Notes: generated by a model from the sequence alone, not told the origin. 64,000 nucleotides of DNA from CAG-390 sp964522215 (GCA_964522215.1 CAZFVR010000008.1:3434-67433), one strand, 5' to 3'. Counted from the first letter of the stretch, positions 25,770-34,376 are shown. Translations and numbers: made by a program.

Positions 25770-26897
25770 ATGAGAAAATACCGCCTGCGCGTAGGTCTGG
25801 ACGTTGATGATACACTTTACGAGTGCAATGCATACGCACTGTCGATAATAAATTCTCGCCACCCCGATGAGGTGCCGGTGAGCATAAACGAGATAACCGG
25901 CTGGGGGCATTACGGCCGCCACTCGGAGGAGCGGATGGCGCTTTACGGAGATCCCGAGTTCGTGCGCACACAGCCGGTGATACACGGCGCAAAAAAATTC
26001 GTGCGCGAGCTATCCCGCCTTGCCGATATATTCTTCATTACCGCGGTGCCGCCGGCATGTATGACGGCACGCGCCGAGCGACTGCGGGCGGACTTTCCCG
26101 AAGTACCGCCGGAGAATATAATCATAGGCACGCGCAAGGATGTTATGGCGGTGGATATACTGCTGGACGATGCCGCGCACAACATATCAAGCTCCCGCGC
26201 GGCCTATCCCGTCCTCTTTCGCAAGCCTTGGAACACCGATATGAGCGGTCTTTTGGCGGTCAACAGCTATGATGACTTTTTGCATCTTTGCAAGATGGTG
26301 CGTAATTCCTTTACCGAAAAAGCGCCGGATCTTTCACACGGCGGCGTTGTGTGCTTGGTGGGTCCCTCCGGCTCGCTTAAAAACAAGATAGCGCATGAGC
26401 TTATGAGCTTTCCGCGCTTTGAAAAGCCGCTTACCTCCACCACCCGCCCCCGCCGCGAGGGGGAGGCGGCAGATGCCTATCGGTTCATCACCGAGGAGGA
26501 GTTTTTGGCGGAAAAGGATGACGGCAAGTTTATCGAGACCACCGTTTACAGCAAATACCATTTTGGCACATCCGACAGCGAGATAGCACCCATTGTTGAG
26601 CGAGAGGGGCTGGCTGTCATTCCCATCGATATCTGCGGTGCTCTGACTGTCAAAAATCTTTACCGCAGTCGTGCCATGCTCGTGTTTTTAAATCGCGAGC
26701 GCAGTGAGGTGATACTGGATATCATCAGCCGCGATACAATGGCGGAGGATAAGATGCGCCGCATAATGTCGCTTGATCTTGAATATCGCAACGCCGAGGT
26801 GTGCGACTGCGAGATAAGGGTGGGATCCGATCCCACAGCCGCCGCCCGTGAGCTTGTTGATAAAATAACATCTGCATCAGCGGGGAACAAAAAATGA
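25770..26897 (+). CDS. fusion of 5'(3')-deoxyribonucleotidase-type HAD domain and guanylate kinase-like domain
   Basis: A 375-residue two-domain protein. Residues 1-180 are a HAD phosphatase: motif I DVDDT (11-15), motif II Thr91 in FFITAV, Lys123 in GTRKDV and motif IV DILLDDAAHN (129-138), a layout close to NT5C-type 5'(3')-nucleotidases. Residues about 190-370 resemble guanylate kinase: STTRPRR (223-229), the DAYRFITEEEF segment and a YHFGTSDSEI substrate loop. The P-loop is degenerate, GPSGSLKNK (198-206) against GxSGxGKS, so kinase activity is doubtful. The protein may be a nucleotide sensor or a nucleotidase with a nucleotide-binding regulatory domain. GGAG precedes the ATG; the stop overlaps the exonuclease start in ATGA. 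Confidence 0.8.
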   Translation: MRKYRLRVGLDVDDTLYECNAYALSIINSRHPDEVPVSINEITGWGHYGRHSEERMALYGDPEFVRTQPVIHGAKKFVRELSRLADIFFITAVPPACMTARAERLRADFPEVPPENIIIGTRKDVMAVDILLDDAAHNISSSRAAYPVLFRKPWNTDMSGLLAVNSYDDFLHLCKMVRNSFTEKAPDLSHGGVVCLVGPSGSLKNKIAHELMSFPRFEKPLTSTTRPRREGEAADAYRFITEEEFLAEKDDGKFIETTVYSKYHFGTSDSEIAPIVEREGLAVIPIDICGALTVKNLYRSRAMLVFLNRERSEVILDIISRDTMAEDKMRRIMSLDLEYRNAEVCDCEIRVGSDPTAAARELVDKITSASAGNKK

Positions 26898-27757
26898 AAC
26901 GGTTTTTGATAGTTGACGGTCACAATCTTTTATTCAGAATGTTTTACGGCATGCCGTCCCGCATAAACGATACCACGGGACAGCCTGTCCACGCCGTTGT
27001 GGGCTTTATTGGGGCGTATCTAAAGCTTTTGCGCCTCAGCGGCGCGGAGTACACCGCCGTGATATTTGACGGTGAGCATCAAAGCGAGCGTGTAAAGCTT
27101 TTGCCGGAGTACAAGATCGGGCGGCGGGATTATTCGGATATGCCGCCGGAGGGCTCGCCCTTTACGCAGCTGCCGATGATAAAAACTGTGCTTGATGAGC
27201 TGCGGGTCTATCATACCGAGGCGGAGGCGGGCATGGAGACGGATGATGTTATCGCCTCCTGCGCCCTGCGTTTTTCCGAGGATCACGAGGTGCTTATTGC
27301 CTCACAGGATCGCGACTTTTTTGGCCTTGTAAATGATAGGATCAAGCTGTTTGACTACCACGGCGACCAAAGTGTTATCTGGGATGCGGAGCATATCCGC
27401 CGCCGCTACGGCATAGAGCCTGAGTTTTTTGCCGACTTTAAGGCGCTGACGGGGGATCATTCGGATAACCTTCGCGGTGTGACCGGGGTAGGACCCCAAA
27501 CCGCCGCCATGCTTATTGCAAGGTTTGGGCATTTTGGGACGATACTTGAGAATGCCGAGCGGATCAAGCGCACCAACGTGCGTGAGGCGATACTTGCCGA
27601 GGCAGAGCGTGTGTGGATGAATCTGCGACTGATCAGTCTTACCGATCGTGCCGAGCCGCCGTTTGCCGAGCCGCCTGCCCTCACCTTTGATCCCGCCGCC
27701 GTGACTACCATCGCACTGCTTGAGGACGCCGGGATATACCTCCCCCGCCGCTCGTGA
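26894..27757 (+). CDS. 5'-3' exonuclease (Pol I N-terminal/FEN-type)
   Basis: A stand-alone 287-residue relative of the DNA polymerase I 5' nuclease domain. It has DGHNLLFRMFYG near the N-terminus, FDGEHQSERVKLLPEYKIGR (about 56-75), EAGMETDDVIAS (about 110), IASQDRDFFGL (about 135), and LTGDHSDNLRGVTGVGPQTAAML (about 185-208), which includes the helix-hairpin-helix. Acidic metal ligands are all in place. Such proteins remove flaps or RNA primers. It overlaps the fusion gene by four bases, so the two are translationally coupled. No polymerase or 3'-5' exonuclease domain follows. Confidence 0.9.
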   Translation: MKRFLIVDGHNLLFRMFYGMPSRINDTTGQPVHAVVGFIGAYLKLLRLSGAEYTAVIFDGEHQSERVKLLPEYKIGRRDYSDMPPEGSPFTQLPMIKTVLDELRVYHTEAEAGMETDDVIASCALRFSEDHEVLIASQDRDFFGLVNDRIKLFDYHGDQSVIWDAEHIRRRYGIEPEFFADFKALTGDHSDNLRGVTGVGPQTAAMLIARFGHFGTILENAERIKRTNVREAILAEAERVWMNLRLISLTDRAEPPFAEPPALTFDPAAVTTIALLEDAGIYLPRRS

Positions 27758-27818
27758 GCAAAACGCAATACAAAACGCAACATCAATCCATATGAAGCTG
27801 AAAAATATAACTGCAAAA

Positions 27819-27856
27819 TAAAGCCCGAATGTTTTAGGCATTCGAGCTTTTTATTT
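27819..27856. terminator. bidirectional terminator between converging operons
   Basis: AAAGCCCGAATG and CATTCGAGCTTTTT pair around TTTTAGG. The complementary strand also ends in a T-rich run, so it can serve the exonuclease operon and the ECF operon. The 138 bases from 27857 to 27994 show no gene. Confidence 0.85.
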
Positions 27857-27994
27857 TGGGTGGTGCGAGGGTGCGGCACTGTGGTGCGCATCCTGCATAA
27901 ATAATTTCATTTGAAATTGGCCACACGATTTTCTTACGCGATCATCGCCGCCGGAGATGCGTATCATCACGCGCGAAGGCACGTGCATTGCTCC

Positions 27995-28681
27995 TCAAAC
28001 ATCATACTTCAGCTTCAACCTCTCCATTCTCCTCCCCCACGGGCGGGCGAGCAGAAGCAAAAATATAACATTCGATACGGCGTAGAGCACGGTGTGCGGC
28101 AGCGCACTGATGCACGCGGCGACATAGAGCGGGAGCGAGAACCTCTCATTGTACCAAAGCACCGTCCACACGTCCATGATAAGCGAAAATATCGCCCCGG
28201 AGAGTGCCCCCCAGGACACCAGCATCCACAAACGGCGGCGCAAGGGGCGCGCAAGATACCCGGAAAGCAGTCCGATCATACCCCATGCGAACATTTGAAA
28301 CGGAGTCCATGGTCCCGATCCGAAATAAATTGCCGAGATGAGTGCCGACATAGACCCCACCAAAAAGCCCGCCTCGCCGCCGAGGTGGATGGCCGCTAAG
28401 ATCGTGAGCGCGGTTATCGGCTTAAAAAACGGAATGAACCTGCCAACAACAGACAGCGCGGTGATCACCGAGAGCAGGACCAGCCGCCGCGAGCCTGTTT
28501 TTTTTCTTTCAAACCCCGCACAAAAAAGCAAAAGCGAGAGGCATGCCACCACGACCGACACCGCGGCGTAATATTTTTCATCCGGCAGGGCCGCGCCTAT
28601 CGCCAACGCGGCGGGAATGAGTAAAAACGGCAGTATCAGCGACAGGGCACGTCGCAGGGGAGAGCTTTTTATTACTATCAT
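27995..28681 (-). CDS. ECF transporter S component, predicted corrinoid-specific
   Basis: A 228-residue integral membrane protein with about seven hydrophobic segments, the substrate-binding S component of an energy-coupling factor transporter. Features of the family: a soluble break after the first two helices (RKKTGSRR), the AAIHLGGEAGFLVGSMSALIS segment, and the FGSGPWTPFQMFAWGMIGLLSGYLA region. It overlaps the fused ATPase stop in ATGA. Vitamin specificity cannot be read from the sequence. Cobalamin or another corrinoid is inferred from the B12 riboswitch at the head of the operon and the DUF4430 proteins. Last gene of the operon. Confidence 0.8.
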   Translation of the reverse strand: MIVIKSSPLRRALSLILPFLLIPAALAIGAALPDEKYYAAVSVVVACLSLLLFCAGFERKKTGSRRLVLLSVITALSVVGRFIPFFKPITALTILAAIHLGGEAGFLVGSMSALISAIYFGSGPWTPFQMFAWGMIGLLSGYLARPLRRRLWMLVSWGALSGAIFSLIMDVWTVLWYNERFSLPLYVAACISALPHTVLYAVSNVIFLLLLARPWGRRMERLKLKYDV

Positions 28682-30378
28682 GAGCCGCCCCCCGCCTTGA
28701 TCACCTCACGCGCCGCCGAGAGGGTGACTATCCCCTCCGCCAGTCCGCGCGTTATGCGCGCGGCGGGCGTGGTGTAGAGCGTGTTGCCGGAAAAAAATTC
28801 CCGCACGCCGCCCTCGGATATCAGCTCTCCGCAAAACAAAAAACCGCACCTGTCCGCCACATCGGCGGCAAATTCGCTGTCATGCGTGACGGCTATGATC
28901 GTCATGCCCCCCGCCCTCAAACGGCAGAGCAGAGCCGAAAGCGCGGAACGCGCCGAGGCATCCAGCCCTTTTGTGGGTTCATCAAGCATCAGGATGCGGG
29001 GGCGGCGGGAGAGCACCTTTGCCAGTGCCAACAGCTCGCGCTCTCCGCCCGAAAGATCAAACGGATGGCGGTCGGCGGGCAGCTGCAGCTCCGGCGGCAG
29101 ATCGCGCGGGCTGAGTCCCACCGAGGCCAGCTCCTCCCCAACGCTGTCATGGAGCAAAAGCATCTCCGCCTCCTGCGGCAGATACCCCAAAACACCGCCG
29201 TGCAGCTCCTCGCCCCACGCCGCAGGGCGGCGACCGAGGATGCGCACACTGCCGGCATAGGGACGGCGAAGCGCCGCAGCGATGGTCAGAGCGGTGGATT
29301 TTCCCGAGCCGTTGCCGCCAAGCAGACAATATATCTCGCCTTGCCGCACCGTCATGCAAAGCCCGCGCAGGGCATCCTCCGAATCGCGCGAGTATCTGAA
29401 GAACACGTCCCGCAGCTCTATTGCCGGCTCGGCGGTGTTTTTTTTCTGTTGGGGAGGCTTTTGCGGCTTTTGCGGCTTCTGCGGCTCGGGGAACCCCGAT
29501 ACTCCCGCGCCGATGCACTCGGCAAAATAACGCCGCCCCTCCTTAACGCTCAGGGGACACTCGCCCGCCGCGGCTCGAATGTTATTGTCCACGGTATCCA
29601 CGGTATCCACGGTATCCACGGTGCCGCGCCAAAGCCTTGCGGCGGCGGGGAGCGCATCTGCTACCGGCAGGCACTGCGGCAGGACAGCTGCCGCGCGGCG
29701 CGGCGTGTCATCCGCCGCCACACGACCGCCGTCAAGGACGATAAGCCTGTCGGCATAGGGCAGGATATCCTCCATGCGATGCTCGGCGATAATGATCGTG
29801 GTTCCAAGCTCGCGATTGAGGCGCACCACGGCCGAGATAAGCTCCGCCGCCGCAATGGGATCCAGCCTTGACGTCGGCTCGTCAAGCAGCAGCACCGCCG
29901 GGTCTGTCACCATGACAGATGCAACAGTCAAAAGCTGGCGTTGCCCGCCCGAAAGCTCGGCGGTGGGACGGTCAAACCATTCGTCGATCCCAAAAAAGGA
30001 TGCCACCTCCGCCACGCGGCGGCGTATGAGCGCGGGGGCCCACCCAAGACTCTCCGCGCCGAACGCCAGCTCGTGATAAACACGGTCGGTGACTATCTGC
30101 TCCTCCGGGCGTTGCGCCACATATCCCACACGCGCCGCCGCATCACGCTCGGTCAGCTCTGATATCGGCCGCCCGCCAAGCTCTATCTCGCCGTCAAGCT
30201 CGCCCTGCGGGGCGAGCTCTCTTTTTATCAGCCTCAGGAGGGTGGATTTGCCACTCCCCGTGCCGCCCGCAAGCAAAACTATCTCGCCGCCGCCAATGCG
30301 CAGGTCTACACCGCGGAGTGCTGCCGCGCTCTCCCCCGCGTAGCAAAAGCTTATATTTTTGAGAGCAAGTGTTTCCAT
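28678..30378 (-). CDS. fused EcfA-EcfA' ATPase of an ECF transporter
   Basis: A single 566-residue chain with two ABC ATPase domains. Domain 1: Walker A GGTGSGKST (38-46), signature LSGGQ (142-146), Walker B VLLLDEP (162-168). Domain 2: Walker A GGNGSGKST (354-362), signature LSGGE (442-446), Walker B ILMLDEP (462-468). All catalytic motifs are intact in both. The linker (about 245-318) contains two tandem repeats, TVD x4 (253-264) and PQK x3 (299-307), each from 9-bp DNA units (29587-29622 and about 29461-29487). Overlaps ecfT by 28 bases. GGTGAT is the likely ribosome site. Confidence 0.92.
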   Translation of the reverse strand: METLALKNISFCYAGESAAALRGVDLRIGGGEIVLLAGGTGSGKSTLLRLIKRELAPQGELDGEIELGGRPISELTERDAAARVGYVAQRPEEQIVTDRVYHELAFGAESLGWAPALIRRRVAEVASFFGIDEWFDRPTAELSGGQRQLLTVASVMVTDPAVLLLDEPTSRLDPIAAAELISAVVRLNRELGTTIIIAEHRMEDILPYADRLIVLDGGRVAADDTPRRAAAVLPQCLPVADALPAAARLWRGTVDTVDTVDTVDNNIRAAAGECPLSVKEGRRYFAECIGAGVSGFPEPQKPQKPQKPPQQKKNTAEPAIELRDVFFRYSRDSEDALRGLCMTVRQGEIYCLLGGNGSGKSTALTIAAALRRPYAGSVRILGRRPAAWGEELHGGVLGYLPQEAEMLLLHDSVGEELASVGLSPRDLPPELQLPADRHPFDLSGGERELLALAKVLSRRPRILMLDEPTKGLDASARSALSALLCRLRAGGMTIIAVTHDSEFAADVADRCGFLFCGELISEGGVREFFSGNTLYTTPAARITRGLAEGIVTLSAAREVIKAGGGS

Positions 30379-31223
30379 CGTATCACCTCTATGGCATCAT
30401 TGATCAGTGGCAGGAGCAAAAGCACGGCAAAGGCCGCACGTGCGGCAATGGACGGAGGCGTGCTGCTTGGCAGGGCAAGGCTAGGGTAAAAATCATACGC
30501 CAAGCACCCGCTCATGCCCGCCGCTGTCAAGCCGGCGGATGCGAGTAACACCGGGAGCAGAATGAACGCATCCCGCCGTCCAAATCGATAACGTAGCATC
30601 GATGTGCGCCGCCCGGTGCCGTATCCGCGCGCGCTCATGCTGTCGGCGGTGATGATGCCATCCTCAAGCGCGCCGACGGCAAGCGAATAAAACACGCGCA
30701 CATCCCCACGTATACGCTCGGGCAGACTGCCGTCACGGTAGAATCCCGCCCCGCGCTGTGCGCGGCGCACCTCCCCCGCCCGCCGCCAAAGATACGGAAC
30801 AAAGCGTAGCGTCATGGACAGCACCAGCGCAAGCTTTGGGGAGAGGACGCCAAGCAGACAGCCGAGCCTATCCGACGTCATATAATTTGAAAATGAGCGA
30901 AAGATATTGAGCATGGCGGCGATCATTGCTCCCGAGGCCGCGCCAAAGACGAGCGCCTCCGCCGTGATGCGCATATCCCCGACAAAAAACAGCACCGTTT
31001 TGCCGTTGTGTGAGAGTGCGGCATTGATGAGGGCCGACAGGGGAATGATCACCGCCGCCCACATCGCGCATGCCGCATCACGATGGAGCACCGCCCGCTC
31101 GATAATGCTGATGAGGAGTGCCAAGACGAGCAGGATGGGATCGCGGCAGAGCATCAATACCGCCGCGACCGCGAGATAATATAAAAACGTCACCAGCGGG
31201 TGATACCTGCCGAATCTGCACAT
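30351..31223 (-). CDS. ecfT: ECF transporter transmembrane component EcfT
   Basis: A 290-residue membrane protein that couples the ATPases to the S component. Hydrophobic helices flank a long cytoplasmic region with the coupling-helix motifs typical of EcfT: RRAGEVRRAQRGAGF (about 151-165) and ADSMSARGYGTGRRT (about 193-207), both containing the Ala-Arg-Gly pattern. GGAGG precedes the ATG by eight bases. It lies 22 bases after the alpha/alpha-barrel-DUF4430 gene and overlaps the ATPase gene. Because it is in the riboswitch operon, it probably serves one S component, although such T units can be shared. Confidence 0.9.
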   Translation of the reverse strand: MCRFGRYHPLVTFLYYLAVAAVLMLCRDPILLVLALLISIIERAVLHRDAACAMWAAVIIPLSALINAALSHNGKTVLFFVGDMRITAEALVFGAASGAMIAAMLNIFRSFSNYMTSDRLGCLLGVLSPKLALVLSMTLRFVPYLWRRAGEVRRAQRGAGFYRDGSLPERIRGDVRVFYSLAVGALEDGIITADSMSARGYGTGRRTSMLRYRFGRRDAFILLPVLLASAGLTAAGMSGCLAYDFYPSLALPSSTPPSIAARAAFAVLLLLPLINDAIEVIRWKHLLSKI

Positions 31224-31245
31224 ATCGGTGCCTCCTTTTTGTTTT

Positions 31246-32946
31246 TTAATATTTCGGCAGGAGGGTATACTCCCACTCGATCACGTCACCATCGGCAAGT
31301 GTATACCCGCCGCAGCCAACGCTTGGCGACTGTCCGTTCACCCGATACGTCCATCCGGATAGCTCGCCGCCGTCAAATTCATAAAGATATTCAATGCCAG
31401 AAACGTATGCCATACTGCCGACACCGGAATATTCAAGCTGCAGACGGTAAAGCCGCGCCGCCTCGGTAAGTGCATCAAGCACCGTCCCGCCCTGCGTGAG
31501 CTCAAGCTCGACCGCGCCGAGCATCACACCGTCGGCGGGGAGGGTATCAAGCTCCGCCACCCCAAGCGCCTCATCACAGCGGACAGATATGCTGACGCTT
31601 ATCCTATCCCCCGCGCCTGCGGTGGTATCGGCATAGTAGCCCTCCGGCGTGCGGATATCAAGCAGCAACACTGCCGCCGACAGCACCGCCGCCACCACGA
31701 CAATAAAAATAAAGTTCTTTTTGTGCCGCCGTCCGCAGATAAACAGCACCGCGGCCGCAATTATCGCCGCCGCCAAAATGACCGCGATGATCCAAAGCTT
31801 TAGCTTTGCATCGGTTTGGGGTGCGGGCGCGGGCGCGGGCGCAGGCGCGTTTTGAGCATCACCGAGAGTTGTATCCGCGCCGATCTGTGCTGCGGTCGTT
31901 ATATCGACCGATGTGACCGCGCCGTCATCTGTATCGGGTGGGGTTGGAACGGATGTATCATCCTCCGCCGAGTCCTCAAAAGCATATATCCCGGAGAGAC
32001 CGCGGCGGGATCTTGAAAGGGCTATCAGCGCCAAAAGCGATTGCATCGTGGCTGTGGCATTATAGCCGCCGCCCGCCGTGTGGGAAAAGCCCTCCCCTGC
32101 CAAGCGAAAGGCAAAGATGCCGTCTATCAGCGTGCGCCGCCCCGCCATGCGCGGGTCGCGCTCGGGATCGATACCGCAGGCGGTGAGTGCCATTACCGCC
32201 TGTGCGGCTGACTCGGGATTTTCTGCCCCATAGCTGAGATATGTGCCGCTCTCCCGCATCGAGTCAAGGAGATGGTCCACTGCTGCGGTGACCGCCGCCG
32301 CCGCATCCGCGCGGCGATAACGATGGGGAGCCAGCGCCTGTACCGCCATGGCGGTAACATCGGCGTCCGCCACGTCTCCCATGACCGCCCAACCGCCGCC
32401 CTCAAGCTGTAACGTGAGGAGGGCATCTATCACGCCGTCTGCAGTGTGCGTGCGGGAGGTAAGCCCGGTATTCATCAGATCAAGCCCAAAGATATAGCTC
32501 ATTATACCAAGCGCGCCGATCGTTTCGTCCATAACGGCCATGGCCGCCGCCGACTCGCCGCGCCCGCAGGCCGCAAGCGCCAGCGCACAGCGCTGGCGCG
32601 CCACCGCACCGCGGATCTCGCCGCGGGACATTTTTGCCTCAAGCGCAGCCGCATATGCCGCAAGCTCCACCTCCGGGTGTGACCCGCGCAGGGCGATGAT
32701 GTACCATTCAACTCCCTCTCCTGCACGCGGTGTGAGGTATGATCCTACCCATTCGTCAAGGCTATCTGCCCCCGCCATGCGGCAAAGCTCCAAAAGCACT
32801 GCCTCAGCCTCTCCGTCTATATCATATCCCATGGATGCGGAGGTCCCCGCCGCGGGCAGGGCAAACGAAAAGGCGAGTATCACCGCAAGGGCCCCCGCAA
32901 TGACCCCTGCAATGATACTCTGCTTTATCTTTAAATTACGCAGCAT
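31246..32946 (-). CDS. membrane-anchored alpha/alpha-barrel plus DUF4430 protein, intrinsic-factor-like
   Basis: A 566-residue surface protein. Residues 1-37 are a signal or anchor helix; about 45-325 is an alpha/alpha-toroid of the prenyltransferase/squalene-cyclase repeat type (LEGGGWAVMG at 181-190, DADVTAMAVQALAPH, SAAQAVMALTACGIDP at 246-261). A PAPAPAPAP linker (368-376) follows, then two transmembrane helices (about 384-403 and 411-429) joined by basic GRRHKK, then a C-terminal DUF4430 domain (about 447-566; GWTYRVNGQSP, LADGDVIEWEYT). Alpha-barrel plus DUF4430 is the architecture of animal intrinsic factor and transcobalamin. The start at 32946 overlaps the upstream gene. Corrinoid binding is inferred from the fold pair and the B12 riboswitch, not proven. 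Confidence 0.83.
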   Translation of the reverse strand: MLRNLKIKQSIIAGVIAGALAVILAFSFALPAAGTSASMGYDIDGEAEAVLLELCRMAGADSLDEWVGSYLTPRAGEGVEWYIIALRGSHPEVELAAYAAALEAKMSRGEIRGAVARQRCALALAACGRGESAAAMAVMDETIGALGIMSYIFGLDLMNTGLTSRTHTADGVIDALLTLQLEGGGWAVMGDVADADVTAMAVQALAPHRYRRADAAAAVTAAVDHLLDSMRESGTYLSYGAENPESAAQAVMALTACGIDPERDPRMAGRRTLIDGIFAFRLAGEGFSHTAGGGYNATATMQSLLALIALSRSRRGLSGIYAFEDSAEDDTSVPTPPDTDDGAVTSVDITTAAQIGADTTLGDAQNAPAPAPAPAPQTDAKLKLWIIAVILAAAIIAAAVLFICGRRHKKNFIFIVVVAAVLSAAVLLLDIRTPEGYYADTTAGAGDRISVSISVRCDEALGVAELDTLPADGVMLGAVELELTQGGTVLDALTEAARLYRLQLEYSGVGSMAYVSGIEYLYEFDGGELSGWTYRVNGQSPSVGCGGYTLADGDVIEWEYTLLPKY

Positions 32947-33760
32947 CAGCTTTGCGGCGGGTGAGTCCCACAGCCGCGCCGACCATCGCCAAGGCAAGCA
33001 GGCAGATGTATACCACAGCCATATCTCCCGTTGCGGGTGACTGCGCCGCCGTGACCGTTGCCACGCAGACCGGCGGAGTAATGTGTTTTTCGTTATGCAC
33101 CGCGCCTATGATATGCTCGCCCTCGGTAAGTGTCAGGGTCACGCGGCCCTCAGCATCGGTCAAAAGATCGGTCGCCTTGCCGTCAACGGTGATGGCGGCC
33201 CCCGCCAACGGTGCGGTGACAGGCTGCCAGTTGGCATCATAGCCTGCAGAGGTGAGGGTAAGGGTGAGGCTCTCCCCGGCCGCCGCAGTCAACCTGTTTT
33301 GGTCAAAATAGCAATAGATATCGCTAAAACCGACAGTATCGGTATAAACAAAGGCATAGATGCTGTCGCCGTCCGCCACCTGATCGGCAAGTCCCATGGC
33401 GGACTTATTGTTAAGATAGTAGCCGTAGCTGCCGCCGTTCTCCACGCCCCAAAGGCGGGTAAGGGAAAGTCCCCACTCGCTTGCGGCGGAGGCATACCCG
33501 GCGGACGCGCCGCCCTCAAAGTGCGCGTCATGCGCCAGAGTGAGCGCATCATTTATCGTCAGCTTGCCGTCGCCGTCGGTATCCTTAACTGCCACAGGCG
33601 CGTGCGCAAGCTTTACCGTCGCGTTTGCGATAGTCACATAGACCGTCACATCCGTGCCGGGTGCGGCGGAGGTGAGTGGGGAGGCGAATACGCCGAGCTG
33701 CATCAGCGCGGCAAAAAGTGCCATTGCAAGCAGTGCCGAAATAAGTTTTGTTGTTTTCAT
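32936..33760 (-). CDS. wall-anchored DUF4430-like surface protein with EF-hand-type loop
   Basis: A 274-residue exported protein. It has a signal peptide at 1-27, a Ca-binding dockerin/EF-hand-like loop DTDGDGKLTINDA (60-72) inserted in a DUF4430-type region (about 36-140, with YGYYLNNKSAMGLADQVADGDSIYAF), a second beta domain with DGKATDLLTDAEGRVTLTL (about 193-211), and a terminal SPATGD (241-246), hydrophobic helix and RRK tail resembling a sortase sorting signal. ATG at 33760 has GGAGAAAGGA upstream; the much longer open frame is rejected as it is all basic low-complexity sequence. It is probably a peptidoglycan-bound ligand-capture protein for the downstream membrane protein and ECF transporter. 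Confidence 0.75.
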   Translation of the reverse strand: MKTTKLISALLAMALFAALMQLGVFASPLTSAAPGTDVTVYVTIANATVKLAHAPVAVKDTDGDGKLTINDALTLAHDAHFEGGASAGYASAASEWGLSLTRLWGVENGGSYGYYLNNKSAMGLADQVADGDSIYAFVYTDTVGFSDIYCYFDQNRLTAAAGESLTLTLTSAGYDANWQPVTAPLAGAAITVDGKATDLLTDAEGRVTLTLTEGEHIIGAVHNEKHITPPVCVATVTAAQSPATGDMAVVYICLLALAMVGAAVGLTRRKADAA

Positions 33761-33821
33761 TTTTTTGATTCCTTTCTCCCCACGCTTTGGGGATCTATAT
33801 AACTCGGCTGTGGGCCTGAAG

Positions 33822-34169
33822 TTATTCTTGTTTTTGTGGTGCTTCTGCGGTCGCCGCCGCTGTCGCCGCCGTTGTCGCCGCCACAGATCCTGCCGCCTCG
33901 GCTTTTTTGGCTTCACGGCGGGCGGCGTTTATCCGCCTTGCGGCGCGAATGCGCTTTTCGCGGTTTCGCTCAAGCCTGTCCCCCTCGCGCGGCGGCTTTA
34001 GCCCCGCCGCCTCAAGCGCGCGCGGCCAAGGACCGAGGTGCGCCTTGATGGCGCAGACCTCGCGCTCCGAAAGATCGGCTCGCCGCGGCAGTCGCCCCTC
34101 TCCCGCCTCTGCAAGACGTACACCAACCGCCCGCAGCAGCGCTATGCAATCCTCTTTTGTATATTCCAT
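33822..34169 (-). CDS. small HNH-associated repeat (homing endonuclease-type) protein
   Basis: A 115-residue soluble protein. Residues about 3-60 fit the DNA-binding homing endonuclease-associated repeat: YTKEDCIALLRAVGVRL, RLPRRADLSEREVCAIKAHLGPWPRALEAAGL, with the diagnostic GPW-ALEAAGL end. The rest is a basic helix (about 63-90) and an Ala/Thr-rich tail ending PQKQE. No nuclease domain is attached. It is the first gene after the cobalamin riboswitch and attenuator, 61 bases before the DUF4430 gene, so it is coregulated with corrinoid uptake. It could be a small DNA-binding regulator. The tail is low-complexity, so some of the length may be translated but disordered. Confidence 0.6.
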   Translation of the reverse strand: MEYTKEDCIALLRAVGVRLAEAGEGRLPRRADLSEREVCAIKAHLGPWPRALEAAGLKPPREGDRLERNREKRIRAARRINAARREAKKAEAAGSVAATTAATAAATAEAPQKQE

Positions 34170-34232
34170 CTATCCATCTCGCTTCATTTATTTTATACGA
34201 CGATAGCACACAACGTCACGCCGCCAAGGCAA

Positions 34233-34268
34233 CAAAAAAAGCCTCACCCGCCAACTTGGAAATGAGAC
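34233..34268 (-). terminator. riboswitch-controlled attenuator
   Basis: On the minus strand GTCTCA and TGAGGC pair around an 18-base loop, followed by TTTTTTTGTT. It lies between the B12 aptamer and the first gene of the operon, where a transcription-control terminator is expected. The stem is short with a G-T pair, so an alternative longer stem may be used. Confidence 0.6.
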
Positions 34269-34376
34269 CTGATATTGTAACCCGAAAAGCCCCGGCAGAG
34301 AGCGCATTTTTTGCCGCCTCCACCGCGGTGTGAGTCGGAACAGTCATCTTCTTACCCAAGAGCTTACCCATATGAC

